Source: Hafnia paralvei ATCC 29927
Lineage (GTDB): Bacteria > Pseudomonadota > Gammaproteobacteria > Enterobacterales > Enterobacteriaceae
Assembly (NCBI RefSeq): GCF_001655005.1
Contig: NZ_LXET01000063.1
Location: 62,001 to 126,000 of the forward strand
Length of the DNA stretch: 64,000 bases
Direction of reading: 5' to 3'
Shown: in pieces, positions 26,128 to 35,032 of the stretch
How the letters are laid out: each line of letters opens with the position of its first letter
Numbering within the stretch: position 1 is the first letter of the stretch
Notes under the pieces: model-generated
Told to the model about the DNA's origin: nothing
Database searches by the model: none
The model's input: the letters and a program-made list of their open reading frames with translations, nothing else
Translations under genes and position numbers: made by a program

Positions 26128-26751
26128 ATGGTTCAAGGCACGCTTTATATTGTTTCCGCACCGAGCGGAGCAGGAAAATCCAGCCTGATTCAGGCATTGC
26201 TGAAAACTCAGCCGCTGTACGATACGCAGGTTTCGATTTCGCACACCACTCGTGCCAAACGTCCCGGTGAAAATCACGCTGAGCATTACTACTTCGTCTC
26301 TCATGACGAATTCCGCCAGATGATTGAGGAAGATGCCTTCCTCGAATATGCGGAAGTGTTTGGCAACTATTACGGCACATCGCGTAAAGCGATTGAGCAA
26401 ATTTTGTCGACCGGCGTGGATGTCTTTCTTGATATCGACTGGCAGGGCGCACAACAGATTCGCAAAAAAATGCCGCAGTCACGCAGCATTTTTATTCTGC
26501 CACCATCGAAAGATGAATTAGATCGCCGTTTGCGCGGTCGTGGTCAGGACAGCGATGAAGTCATTGCAAAGCGAATGGCGCAAGCCGTTGCCGAGATGAC
26601 GCACTATGCCGAATATGATTACCTCATCGTGAATGATGATTTTGATTTAGCGTTATCCGATCTCAAAACCATTATCCGCGCTGAACGCCTGCGTTTAGGT
26701 CGCCAGAAAATGCGACATGACGCGTTAATAACCAAATTGTTGGCAGACTGA
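26128..26751 (+). CDS. gmk: guanylate kinase
   Basis: Phosphorylates GMP to GDP. 207 residues. P-loop SAPSGAGKSSL, SHTTRAKRPGE (GMP-binding), FGNYYGTSRKAIE and DIDWQGAQQIRKKMP are all intact. The start at 26128 (MVQGTLYIV) is chosen over an in-frame ATG at 26077 because the family begins here. First gene of the gmk-rpoZ-spoT-trmH-recG cluster, divergent from ligB. Confidence 0.98.
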   Translation: MVQGTLYIVSAPSGAGKSSLIQALLKTQPLYDTQVSISHTTRAKRPGENHAEHYYFVSHDEFRQMIEEDAFLEYAEVFGNYYGTSRKAIEQILSTGVDVFLDIDWQGAQQIRKKMPQSRSIFILPPSKDELDRRLRGRGQDSDEVIAKRMAQAVAEMTHYAEYDYLIVNDDFDLALSDLKTIIRAERLRLGRQKMRHDALITKLLAD

Positions 26752-26805
26752 AGACTCTTTCAGTATCATGCCCAGTCATTTCTTCACCTGTGGAGTAGCA
26801 CATTT

Positions 26806-27081
26806 ATGGCACGCGTAACTGTTCAAGACGCTGTAGAGAAAATTGGTAACCGTTTTGACCTGGTGTTGGTCGCTGCTCGTCGGGCGCGCCAAATGCAGTC
26901 TGGCGGCAAAGATCCGTTAGTACCAGAAGAAAACGATAAGTACACCGTTATCGCTCTGCGCGAAATCGAAGAAGGTTTGATCAATAACCAGATCCTCGAT
27001 GTCCGTGAGCGCCAAGAGCAGCAAGAGCAGGAAGCCGCAGAGATCCAAGCGGTTACCGCGATTGCTGAAGGCCGTCGTTAA
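26806..27081 (+). CDS. rpoZ: RNA polymerase omega subunit
   Basis: 91 residues, the E. coli length; helps assemble and stabilise the beta' subunit and forms part of a ppGpp site. MARVTVQDAVEKIGNRFDLVLVAARRARQMQ is the conserved N-terminal half. GGAG lies about ten bases upstream. spoT starts 19 bases downstream. Confidence 0.98.
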   Translation: MARVTVQDAVEKIGNRFDLVLVAARRARQMQSGGKDPLVPEENDKYTVIALREIEEGLINNQILDVRERQEQQEQEAAEIQAVTAIAEGRR

Positions 27082-27100
27082 TTAACACGAAGAGCTGCCT

Positions 27101-29200
27101 TTGTATCTGTTTGAAAGCCTGAATCTGCTGATTCAAAAATACCTGCCAGAAGAGCAGATCAAGCGCCTTAAACAGGCATACCTCGTCGCGCGCGATGCGC
27201 ACGAGGGACAGACACGCTCCAGCGGTGAGCCTTACATTACTCACCCGGTCGCGGTAGCCTGCATTCTTGCAGAAATGCGCCTCGACTATGAAACCTTAAT
27301 GGCGGCGTTACTGCACGACGTCATTGAGGACACTCCCGCAACCTACCAAGATATGGAACAGTTGTTTGGCAAAAGCGTTGCCGAACTGGTTGAGGGTGTG
27401 TCAAAGCTGGATAAGCTGAAATTCCGTGACAAGAAAGAAGCTCAGGCAGAAAACTTCCGTAAGATGATCATGGCGATGGTGCAGGACATCCGCGTGATCT
27501 TGATTAAACTCGCCGACCGCACTCATAACATGCGCACGCTGGGTTCTTTGCGCCCAGATAAACGTCGCCGCATTGCTCGTGAAACTCTCGAAATCTATAG
27601 CCCTCTGGCGCATCGTTTAGGTATCCATCACCTAAAAACTGAGTTGGAAGAACTGGGTTTTGAAGCTCTTTATCCAAACCGCTATCGCGTTATCAAAGAG
27701 GTGGTCAAAGCCGCTCGTGGTAACCGTAAAGAGATGATTCAGAAGATCCTTTCCGAGATTGAAGGTCGTCTTACCGAAGCGGGAATCGAGTGTCACGTTA
27801 ACGGTCGAGAAAAACATCTGTACTCGATCTACCGCAAAATGCATCTGAAAGAGCAGCGTTTTCACTCCATCATGGACATTTATGCTTTCCGCGTCATCGT
27901 CAAGGATGTCGATACCTGCTACCGCGTTTTAGGTCAGGCGCACAGCTTGTATAAGCCGCGTCCAGGTCGCGTTAAAGACTATATCGCCATCCCTAAAGCC
28001 AACGGATACCAATCGCTACATACCTCGCTGATTGGCCCGCACGGTGTTCCCGTTGAAGTGCAGATCCGCACAGAAGACATGGACCAGATGGCAGAGATGG
28101 GGGTCGCCGCTCACTGGGCGTATAAAGAAGGCGAATCTAGCACCACCGCGCAAATTCGCGCCCAACGCTGGATGCAAAGCCTACTTGAGCTACAGCAAAG
28201 CGCTGGGAGTTCATTCGAATTTATCGAGAGCGTTAAATCCGATCTGTTCCCAGACGAAATCTATGTGTTCACGCCGGAAGGTCGCATCGTCGAACTGCCG
28301 GCGGGGGCTACACCGGTCGATTTTGCCTACGCAGTCCACACCGATATTGGACATGCCTGTGTGGGTGCTCGTGTTGATAGACAGCCATATCCGCTGTCTC
28401 AGGCGTTGCACAGTGGGCAAAATGTCGAGATCATCACCGCTCCGGGGGCTCGCCCAAATGCGGCATGGCTGAATTTTGTCGTTAGCTCAAAAGCACGCGC
28501 TAAAATTCGCCAGATGTTGAAAAACCTCAAGCGCGATGACTCTGTTAGCCTTGGTCGTCGTCTGCTTAATCATGCTCTTGGCAACGGACGCAAATTGTCT
28601 GATCTGCCACCAGAAAATATCCAGCGTGAACTGGATCGCATGAAACTACACTCGATGGATGACCTACTAGCCGAAGTTGGCTTAGGAAATGCCATGAGTG
28701 TGGTCGTGGCGAAAAACCTGCTTGGCGATCCGCAGCAAACCGGTACCAGCACAGGTCGTAAGCTGCCAATAAAAGGCGCCGACGGTGTATTGCTGACCTT
28801 CGCCAAATGCTGCCGCCCTATCCCAGGAGATCCGATTATTGCTCACGTGAGCCCAGGCAAAGGCTTGGTCATTCATCACGAATCCTGTCGCAACATTCGC
28901 GGTTACCAGAAAGAGCCTGAGAAGTTTATGGCCGTTGAATGGGATAAGGATATTGAGCAAGAGTTCATTGCTGAAATTAAAGTGGATATGTTTAACCATC
29001 AGGGCGCGCTAGCGAATCTGACGGCTGCAATCAATGCCACTGCATCAAATATTCAAAGCATGAATACCGAAGAGAAAGATGGCCGGGTTTACAGCGCTTT
29101 CATCCGCCTGACCACCCGCGATCGCGTCCATCTGGCGAATATCATGCGTAAAATTCGTATCATGCCGGATGTGATTAAAGTTAACCGCAACCGAAACTAA
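27101..29200 (+). CDS. spoT: bifunctional (p)ppGpp synthase/hydrolase SpoT
   Basis: 699-residue RelA/SpoT homologue that mainly hydrolyses (p)ppGpp and synthesises it weakly under carbon and other stress. The start is TTG at 27101 (MYLFESLN), as in E. coli; AAGAG at 27090-27094 is its ribosome site. Domains in order: HD hydrolase (HDVIED, DRTHNMRTL), synthetase (GREKHLYSIYRK, YKPRPGRVKDYI, NGYQSLHT), TGS (near 390-450, DEIYVFTPEGRIVELPAGAT), helical part with CCRPIPGD, and a C-terminal ACT domain. A short variable region near residue 545 is a few residues shorter than in E. coli. Confidence 0.98.
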   Translation: MYLFESLNLLIQKYLPEEQIKRLKQAYLVARDAHEGQTRSSGEPYITHPVAVACILAEMRLDYETLMAALLHDVIEDTPATYQDMEQLFGKSVAELVEGVSKLDKLKFRDKKEAQAENFRKMIMAMVQDIRVILIKLADRTHNMRTLGSLRPDKRRRIARETLEIYSPLAHRLGIHHLKTELEELGFEALYPNRYRVIKEVVKAARGNRKEMIQKILSEIEGRLTEAGIECHVNGREKHLYSIYRKMHLKEQRFHSIMDIYAFRVIVKDVDTCYRVLGQAHSLYKPRPGRVKDYIAIPKANGYQSLHTSLIGPHGVPVEVQIRTEDMDQMAEMGVAAHWAYKEGESSTTAQIRAQRWMQSLLELQQSAGSSFEFIESVKSDLFPDEIYVFTPEGRIVELPAGATPVDFAYAVHTDIGHACVGARVDRQPYPLSQALHSGQNVEIITAPGARPNAAWLNFVVSSKARAKIRQMLKNLKRDDSVSLGRRLLNHALGNGRKLSDLPPENIQRELDRMKLHSMDDLLAEVGLGNAMSVVVAKNLLGDPQQTGTSTGRKLPIKGADGVLLTFAKCCRPIPGDPIIAHVSPGKGLVIHHESCRNIRGYQKEPEKFMAVEWDKDIEQEFIAEIKVDMFNHQGALANLTAAINATASNIQSMNTEEKDGRVYSAFIRLTTRDRVHLANIMRKIRIMPDVIKVNRNRN

Positions 29201-29204
29201 TTCT

Positions 29205-29897
29205 ATGACTCCTCAACGCTATGCGCGGATTTGTCAGATGCTTGCCACTCGACAGCCGGACCTGACCGTATGCATGGAGCAAGTGCACAAACCGCATAAC
29301 GTTTCTGCCGTAATCCGCACCGCTGACGCCGTGGGTGTTCATCAGGTTCATGCCGTGTGGCCGGGTAAAACCATGCGCACTATGGTATCTACCGCTGCAG
29401 GCAGCAACAGCTGGGTATCAGTCAAAACGCATCCAGATATCTCTTCTGCCGTATCAACGCTCAAAGCGGAAGGGATGCAGATTCTGGCAACCAATCTCTC
29501 AAGCACCGCCGTTGATTTTCGCGAAATAGACTACACTCGCCCAACCTGCATTCTGATGGGACAGGAAAAATACGGCATTACGGCTGAAGCGCTCGCTTTG
29601 GCAGATCAGGACATCATCATTCCAATGATCGGGATGGTGCAATCACTGAATGTTTCCGTCGCTTCGGCGTTAATCCTGTATGAAGCTCAGCGTCAACGCC
29701 AAAACGCGGGCATGTACCAACGTGAGCACAGCCCTTTAAGCGACGAAGATCAACAACGTTTGCTGTGGGAGGGGGGCTACCCTGTATTGGCGAACGTTGC
29801 CAAGCGTAAAAAACTGCCGCGTCCGCGTATCGATGACGAAGGGCAAATAGATGCTCCTCAAGCATGGTGGGACGCCATGCAAGCAACCAAAGGCTAA
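29205..29897 (+). CDS. trmH: tRNA (guanosine-18-2'-O)-methyltransferase
   Basis: SPOUT-class enzyme (SpoU) that methylates the ribose of G18 in the tRNA D-loop. 230 residues. Motifs: KPHNVSAVIRTADAVGV with the catalytic Arg, ILMGQEKYGIT and the knot sequence IIIPMIGMVQSLNVSVASALILYEA. It starts four bases after spoT and ends two bases before recG, in the conserved operon. Confidence 0.97.
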   Translation: MTPQRYARICQMLATRQPDLTVCMEQVHKPHNVSAVIRTADAVGVHQVHAVWPGKTMRTMVSTAAGSNSWVSVKTHPDISSAVSTLKAEGMQILATNLSSTAVDFREIDYTRPTCILMGQEKYGITAEALALADQDIIIPMIGMVQSLNVSVASALILYEAQRQRQNAGMYQREHSPLSDEDQQRLLWEGGYPVLANVAKRKKLPRPRIDDEGQIDAPQAWWDAMQATKG

Positions 29898-29899
29898 CG

Positions 29900-31981
29900 A
29901 TGAAAGGCCGCTTGCTGGATGCGATTGCGTTAACCTCTTTAGCCGGCGTTGGTGCCAGCCAAGCAGGTAAACTCGCCAAAATCGGTCTCGAGAATATCCA
30001 AGATCTTCTGCTTCATTTGCCTTTACGCTATGAAGATCGTACTCGCCTGTATGCCATTAACGACCTTCTGCCTGGCCTCTTTGCTACGGTAGAAGGGGAA
30101 GTACTCCGCACCGATATCAGCTTTGGCCGTCGCCGGATGATGACCAGCCAGATTAGCGACGGTACCGGAATGCTGACCATGCGCTTCTTCAACTTTAATG
30201 CGGCAATGAAGAATAGCCTGTCACCAGGCAAACATGTCTTGGCCTACGGTGAAATAAAACGCGGAAATCTGGGTGCGGAAATCATACACCCCGAATACAA
30301 AATTCAAGGTGAAACAGAAAACGTTGAGTTGCAAGAAGCACTTACGCCTGTTTATCCCACCACTGAAGGTATCCGCCAAGCCACGCTGCGCAAGCTTACC
30401 GATCAGGCATTATCCTTACTTGACACCGTTCCTATTGCCGAACTCTTGCCAGATGAGCTACGCCGCGGGCTAATGAGCCTACCAGACGCACTGCGAATGC
30501 TGCATCGCCCACCTCCAGATATGCAACTGGCCGATCTCGAGCATGGTAAACATCCGGCACAGCGTCGCTTAATTTTAGAAGAACTACTGGCTCACAACCT
30601 CAGCATGCTGGCCGTGCGGGCTGGAGCACAAAGCCATAAAGCGCTATCGCTCTCAGCGGATGACCGCCTCAAAAAACTGATGCTCGCATCCTTGCCGTTC
30701 AAACCAACCGCAGCACAAGAACGTGTGGTGGCTGATATCGAAGCGGATATGGCAAAACCAGTACCGATGATGCGTTTAGTTCAGGGCGATGTTGGCTCAG
30801 GTAAAACCTTAGTGGCTGCACTCGCTGCGCTGCGTACGATTGCTCATGGGAAACAGGTTGCGCTCATGGCGCCTACCGAACTGCTTGCCGAACAACATGC
30901 CAATAACTTCCGCCAGTGGTTCGAGCCTTTGGGGCTAAAAGTGGGTTGGCTCGCGGGCAAGCAAAAAGGCAAAGCACGTCAAACTCAGATGGAGGCGATC
31001 GCCAGCGGCGAAGTCGATATGATCGTCGGTACCCATGCAATTTTTCAAGATCAGGTTCAGTTCTCTGGTCTTGCATTGGTTATCATTGACGAACAGCATC
31101 GATTTGGCGTGCATCAGCGCCTTGCTCTGTGGGAGAAAGGCGAGGAGCAAGGGTTCCATCCACATCAATTGATTATGACCGCCACGCCCATTCCACGAAC
31201 GTTGGCGATGACTGCCTATGCCGATCTTGATACGTCTGTCATTGATGAACTTCCACCGGGAAGAACGCCGGTAACTACCGTGGCTATTCCAGACTCACGT
31301 CGCACTGACATCATTGAGCGCGTCAAAAATGCCTGCCTTAAAGAAGGGCGACAGGCATATTGGGTATGCACTCTGATTGAAGAGTCAGAGATGTTAGAAG
31401 CTCAAGCGGCAGAAGCCACAGCAGAAGAACTCAAACTGCTACTGCCCGAAATCAAAGTCGCGCTGGTTCATGGCCGCATGAAGGCAGCAGAAAAACAAGA
31501 AGTGATGCGTGCATTCAAGGCTGGCGAAACTCAGCTTCTTGTTGCCACTACGGTTATAGAAGTCGGCGTGGACGTGCCTAACGCGAGCCTAATGATCATC
31601 GAAAACCCTGAGCGCTTAGGCTTGGCTCAGTTGCATCAGTTGCGCGGTCGTGTAGGCCGTGGTGCGGTAGCCTCTCACTGCGTACTCCTATATAAAACAC
31701 CGCTTAGCCAAACGGCACAAAAGCGTTTACAGGTACTGCGCGATAGCAACGATGGTTTTGTGATTGCTCAGAGAGATTTGGAAATACGCGGGCCTGGTGA
31801 ACTACTCGGTACTAAGCAGACTGGTAGCGCGGAATTCAAAGTCGCAGATTTGCTACGCGACCAAGCATTGATCCCAGAAGTACAGCGTATCGCACGCCAT
31901 ATACATCAAAACTATCCCAAACATGCGCAGGCGCTGATTGAGCGCTGGTTGCCAGAGCGTAGCCGCTACACCAACGCTTAA
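29900..31981 (+). CDS. recG: ATP-dependent DNA helicase RecG
   Basis: 693 residues, equal to E. coli; reverses stalled forks and migrates branched DNA. An N-terminal wedge/OB domain (LLLHLPLRYEDRT, GTGMLTMRFFNF), helicase motif I GDVGSGKT, motif II DEQH in IIDEQHRFGVHQR, motif III TATPIPRT, and motif VI QLRGRVGRG are in order, then the TRG region and a C-terminal hook. The start at 29900 is two bases after the trmH stop; a longer in-frame ATG at 29864 lies within trmH and is not expected from the family. Confidence 0.98.
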   Translation: MKGRLLDAIALTSLAGVGASQAGKLAKIGLENIQDLLLHLPLRYEDRTRLYAINDLLPGLFATVEGEVLRTDISFGRRRMMTSQISDGTGMLTMRFFNFNAAMKNSLSPGKHVLAYGEIKRGNLGAEIIHPEYKIQGETENVELQEALTPVYPTTEGIRQATLRKLTDQALSLLDTVPIAELLPDELRRGLMSLPDALRMLHRPPPDMQLADLEHGKHPAQRRLILEELLAHNLSMLAVRAGAQSHKALSLSADDRLKKLMLASLPFKPTAAQERVVADIEADMAKPVPMMRLVQGDVGSGKTLVAALAALRTIAHGKQVALMAPTELLAEQHANNFRQWFEPLGLKVGWLAGKQKGKARQTQMEAIASGEVDMIVGTHAIFQDQVQFSGLALVIIDEQHRFGVHQRLALWEKGEEQGFHPHQLIMTATPIPRTLAMTAYADLDTSVIDELPPGRTPVTTVAIPDSRRTDIIERVKNACLKEGRQAYWVCTLIEESEMLEAQAAEATAEELKLLLPEIKVALVHGRMKAAEKQEVMRAFKAGETQLLVATTVIEVGVDVPNASLMIIENPERLGLAQLHQLRGRVGRGAVASHCVLLYKTPLSQTAQKRLQVLRDSNDGFVIAQRDLEIRGPGELLGTKQTGSAEFKVADLLRDQALIPEVQRIARHIHQNYPKHAQALIERWLPERSRYTNA

Positions 31982-31988
31982 AGAGGCA

Positions 31989-32025
31989 TCCCTCTATTTC
32001 TCCGCCATGAGAGAAGATAGAGGGA
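31989..32025. terminator. terminator between recG and gltS
   Basis: TCCCTCTAT / ATAGAGGGA arms enclose a further TTCTC / GAGAA pairing. The hairpin lies between convergent recG and gltS, 8 bases past recG. No long T-run, so strength is uncertain. Confidence 0.6.
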
Positions 32026-32035
32026 TAAACCTAAA

Positions 32036-33250
32036 TTACCCCATCACCGCAGGAAACACCGGCAGCATTAGGTATAGCTTAATCACTATCGCGTTAACGA
32101 TATCGATAAAGAATGCTCCCACCATCGGTACCACCAAGAAGGCCAAATGCGAGGGACCAAAGCGATCGGTAATTGCCTGCATATTGGCAATAGCAGTTGG
32201 TGTTGCACCTAATCCAAAACCACAATGCCCTGCAGCCAATACCGCCGCATCGTAATTTTTGCCCATAACGCGGTAAGTGACAAAAATCGCGTACAGCGCC
32301 ATAACCAGCGTCTGCGCTAGCAAAATTGCCAGCATAGGCAACGCCAGTGAGGCCAGTTCCCATAGCTTCAAACTCATCAGCGCCATCGCCAAGAACAGAG
32401 ATAGACTCACGTTCCCCAACACCGATACCGCACGTTCAAACACGCGATAGAAACCAATCGCATGCATGGTGTTGCTCAACACCACCCCGACAAACAGCAC
32501 ACATACAAACGTTGGGAGCTCAAACGAGGTGCCTCGCAGGAAGTCGGCAATAAAATGACCAGCGGTTAAGCAAATGGCGATCATTGCCAGCGTTTCAATT
32601 AATACCAACGAAGTGATCATGCGGCCACTGTATGGCTTCTCAAACGCTGTTGGAACCTCAGTATCATCAGGCGTGCCGTTCGGCGTTGAAGAGTGTTTAA
32701 CCAAATAGCGGGCCACTGGACCGCCAATTAATCCCCCCAGAACCAATCCGAAAGTCGCACAGGCCATCGCTACTTCTGTCGCATTTTCAAATCCATAGCG
32801 CTCACTGAAGACCTTACTCCATGCCGCACCGGTACCATGACCGCCGGATAGCGTGATTGAGCCAGCTAAGAGTCCCATCAACGGGTCGAGCCCCAACATT
32901 TTAGCCATACCGATACCAATCGCATTTTGTACCAGTAGCAATCCCACAACGACAAAAATGAAAATACTAAGCGCCTTGCCACCTTTTCTGAGACTCGCCA
33001 GATTAGCGTTAAGACCAATCGTGGCAAAGAATGCCAGCATTAAAGGGTCTTTAAGCGACATGTCAAAACTGACCTCAAAGCCCATGGTCTGTTTTAACAA
33101 GAGAAACCCCAGAGCGACCAGCAAACCACCGGCAACAGGTTCTGGGATAGTATATTTCGTTAAGAAGGGGATTTTCTGTACCATTTGGCGCCCAAGAAGT
33201 AGCACCAGGGTCGCCGCGACAAGCGTACCGTAAACGTCCAGATGAATCAT
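32036..33250 (-). CDS. gltS: sodium/glutamate symporter GltS
   Basis: 404-residue inner-membrane carrier of the ESS family (Na+-dependent glutamate uptake). Two inverted halves of about five helices are visible; the two reentrant-loop motifs appear as GSITLSGGHGTGAAWSKVF and AAGHCGFGLGATPTAIANMQA, both diagnostic. Start MIHLDVYGTLVAATLVLLLG. It is divergent from xanP across 233 bases. Confidence 0.97.
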   Translation of the reverse strand: MIHLDVYGTLVAATLVLLLGRQMVQKIPFLTKYTIPEPVAGGLLVALGFLLLKQTMGFEVSFDMSLKDPLMLAFFATIGLNANLASLRKGGKALSIFIFVVVGLLLVQNAIGIGMAKMLGLDPLMGLLAGSITLSGGHGTGAAWSKVFSERYGFENATEVAMACATFGLVLGGLIGGPVARYLVKHSSTPNGTPDDTEVPTAFEKPYSGRMITSLVLIETLAMIAICLTAGHFIADFLRGTSFELPTFVCVLFVGVVLSNTMHAIGFYRVFERAVSVLGNVSLSLFLAMALMSLKLWELASLALPMLAILLAQTLVMALYAIFVTYRVMGKNYDAAVLAAGHCGFGLGATPTAIANMQAITDRFGPSHLAFLVVPMVGAFFIDIVNAIVIKLYLMLPVFPAVMG

Positions 33251-33344
33251 TTGATCACTCCATGTAATAATTATTTTAATTTCAAATAGTTATAGTTTTC
33301 TCACCGTTATAAAAAAATGATAAGCGATTAATTAGAAAGCAAAA

Positions 33345-33356
33345 CCTAACGTTAGG
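33345..33356. promoter_or_regulatory. 12-bp palindrome in gltS/xanP intergenic region
   Basis: CCTAACGTTAGG is a perfect palindrome situated 94 bases before the gltS start and 127 before xanP. It could be a binding site of a dimeric regulator. No regulator is assigned. Confidence 0.35.
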
Positions 33357-33483
33357 GCAAGTTTCTTTAGCAAAAAATGCGATGTAAAAGTGTCCCTATT
33401 TTTAGGTAATTTTACACGCAACCGATTGCTTTTGTGACCGCTATCATTAAAATGCGTGCATTGTTGCTTCCGGAATATGGATT

Positions 33484-34896
33484 ATGACCACGCCATCCAC
33501 TGAGTTCGACCAAGTTCACTCTTCAACGGCGAAGCCTGCTACCACCACAGCGCCTGTCAAAAGTGAGCTAATTTATCGTCTCGAAGATCGTCCACCTCTT
33601 CCACAAACCCTTTTTGCTGCGTGCCAACATCTGCTGGCAATGTTTGTCGCCGTTATTACTCCCGCCTTACTGATTTGTCAGGCTTTAGGATTACCAGCAC
33701 AAGATACTCAGCACATTATCAGCATGTCTCTGTTTGCATCAGGTTTAGCATCCATTCTGCAAATTAAAACCTGGGGACCTGTTGGTTCAGGTCTACTATC
33801 GATTCAGGGCACCAGCTTTAACTTTGTTAGCCCGTTGATTATGGGAGGCATGGCTTTAAAAAATGGTGGTGCCGATATTCCAACCATGATGGCAACGCTG
33901 TTTGGTACGCTAATGTTAGCGTCCTGCACCGAAATCATTCTGTCTCGCTTCCTGCATTTGGCACGCCGCATCATCACGCCGCTGGTTTCCGGTGTGGTCG
34001 TGATGATCATTGGTCTATCGTTAATTCAGGTAGGGCTAGTTTCCATCGGTGGTGGATACGGGGCGATGAACGATCACACCTTCGGGGCGCCGAGTAACTT
34101 GATGCTGGCAGGTTCCGTACTGGTTGTCATTATTTTGCTTAACCGCCAACGAAATCCTTATCTGCGCGTTTCTTCGCTGGTGATTGCAATGGCCGTGGGC
34201 TACGCACTGGCGTGGGCGACAGGTATGCTGCCAGACACTGGCAATATGGAAAAAACCACTTCGCTGCTGATGGTGCCAACACCGCTGTATTATGGATTGG
34301 GCATTGATTGGAATCTGTTGATTCCTCTGATGTTGGTCTTTATGGTTACCTCACTGGAAACCATTGGTGATATCACTGCCACCTCAGATGTGTCCGAGCA
34401 ACCCGTATCTGGCCCACTGTATATGAAACGTCTCAAAGGCGGTGTATTAGCTAACGGCCTGAACTCGATGCTATCTGCGGTATTTAACACCTTTCCAAAC
34501 TCGTGCTTTGGTCAAAACAACGGCGTCATTCAACTCACCGGCGTCGCCAGCCGCTATGTTGGTTTTGTGGTTGCACTGATGCTCATTGTGCTAGGCCTAT
34601 TCCCTGCAGTAGCTGGTTTCGTTCAGCATATCCCTGAGCCTGTACTGGGCGGAGCAACCATTGTCATGTTCGGTACTATTGCGGCTTCAGGGGTGCGTAT
34701 CGTCTCACGTGAGCCGCTTAACCGTCGCGCTATCATGATTATGGCGCTATCGCTGGCCGTTGGTCTTGGCGTTTCCCAGCAGCCGCTGATCTTACAATTT
34801 GCGCCTGATTGGATGAAAACCCTGCTGTCCTCTGGAATTGCTGCCGGCGGCATCACCGCGATCGTCCTAAACCTCGTTTTCCCGCACGAAGACTAG
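33484..34896 (+). CDS. xanP: xanthine permease
   Basis: 470-residue proton-linked xanthine transporter of the NCS2/NAT family (YicE). The QH motif of TM1 is in AACQHLLAMF; the NAT signature is near TFPNSCFGQNNGVIQLTGVASR; LETIGDITATSDVSEQ carries the conserved TM8 Glu. About 14 membrane segments and a polar 35-residue N-terminus. XanP and XanQ are close paralogues, so the choice of XanP rests on the recG-gltS-xanP-yicH context. Confidence 0.93.
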   Translation: MTTPSTEFDQVHSSTAKPATTTAPVKSELIYRLEDRPPLPQTLFAACQHLLAMFVAVITPALLICQALGLPAQDTQHIISMSLFASGLASILQIKTWGPVGSGLLSIQGTSFNFVSPLIMGGMALKNGGADIPTMMATLFGTLMLASCTEIILSRFLHLARRIITPLVSGVVVMIIGLSLIQVGLVSIGGGYGAMNDHTFGAPSNLMLAGSVLVVIILLNRQRNPYLRVSSLVIAMAVGYALAWATGMLPDTGNMEKTTSLLMVPTPLYYGLGIDWNLLIPLMLVFMVTSLETIGDITATSDVSEQPVSGPLYMKRLKGGVLANGLNSMLSAVFNTFPNSCFGQNNGVIQLTGVASRYVGFVVALMLIVLGLFPAVAGFVQHIPEPVLGGATIVMFGTIAASGVRIVSREPLNRRAIMIMALSLAVGLGVSQQPLILQFAPDWMKTLLSSGIAAGGITAIVLNLVFPHED

Positions 34897-34916
34897 CGAC
34901 GCCATAGCAGTGAAGG

Positions 34917-34948
34917 AAAGGTCGGATGTATCTGCATTCGGCCTTTTT
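34917..34948 (+). terminator. xanP terminator
   Basis: AAAGGTCGGATG pairs with CATTCGGCCTTT around loop TATCTG and runs into TTTTTT, 21 bases after the xanP stop. Confidence 0.85.
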
Positions 34949-35032
34949 TATTGCTGTTTACATTTCATCCCTTGAGCCATCCGGTTTAATACGGCATAAA
35001 CTAAAGTACCTTTGGCCTGAAGGACTAATGCC

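Noticed and set aside
28032..28472. 146-codon alternative-frame ORF in spoT
   Set aside because: Fully contained in the strongly conserved spoT frame.
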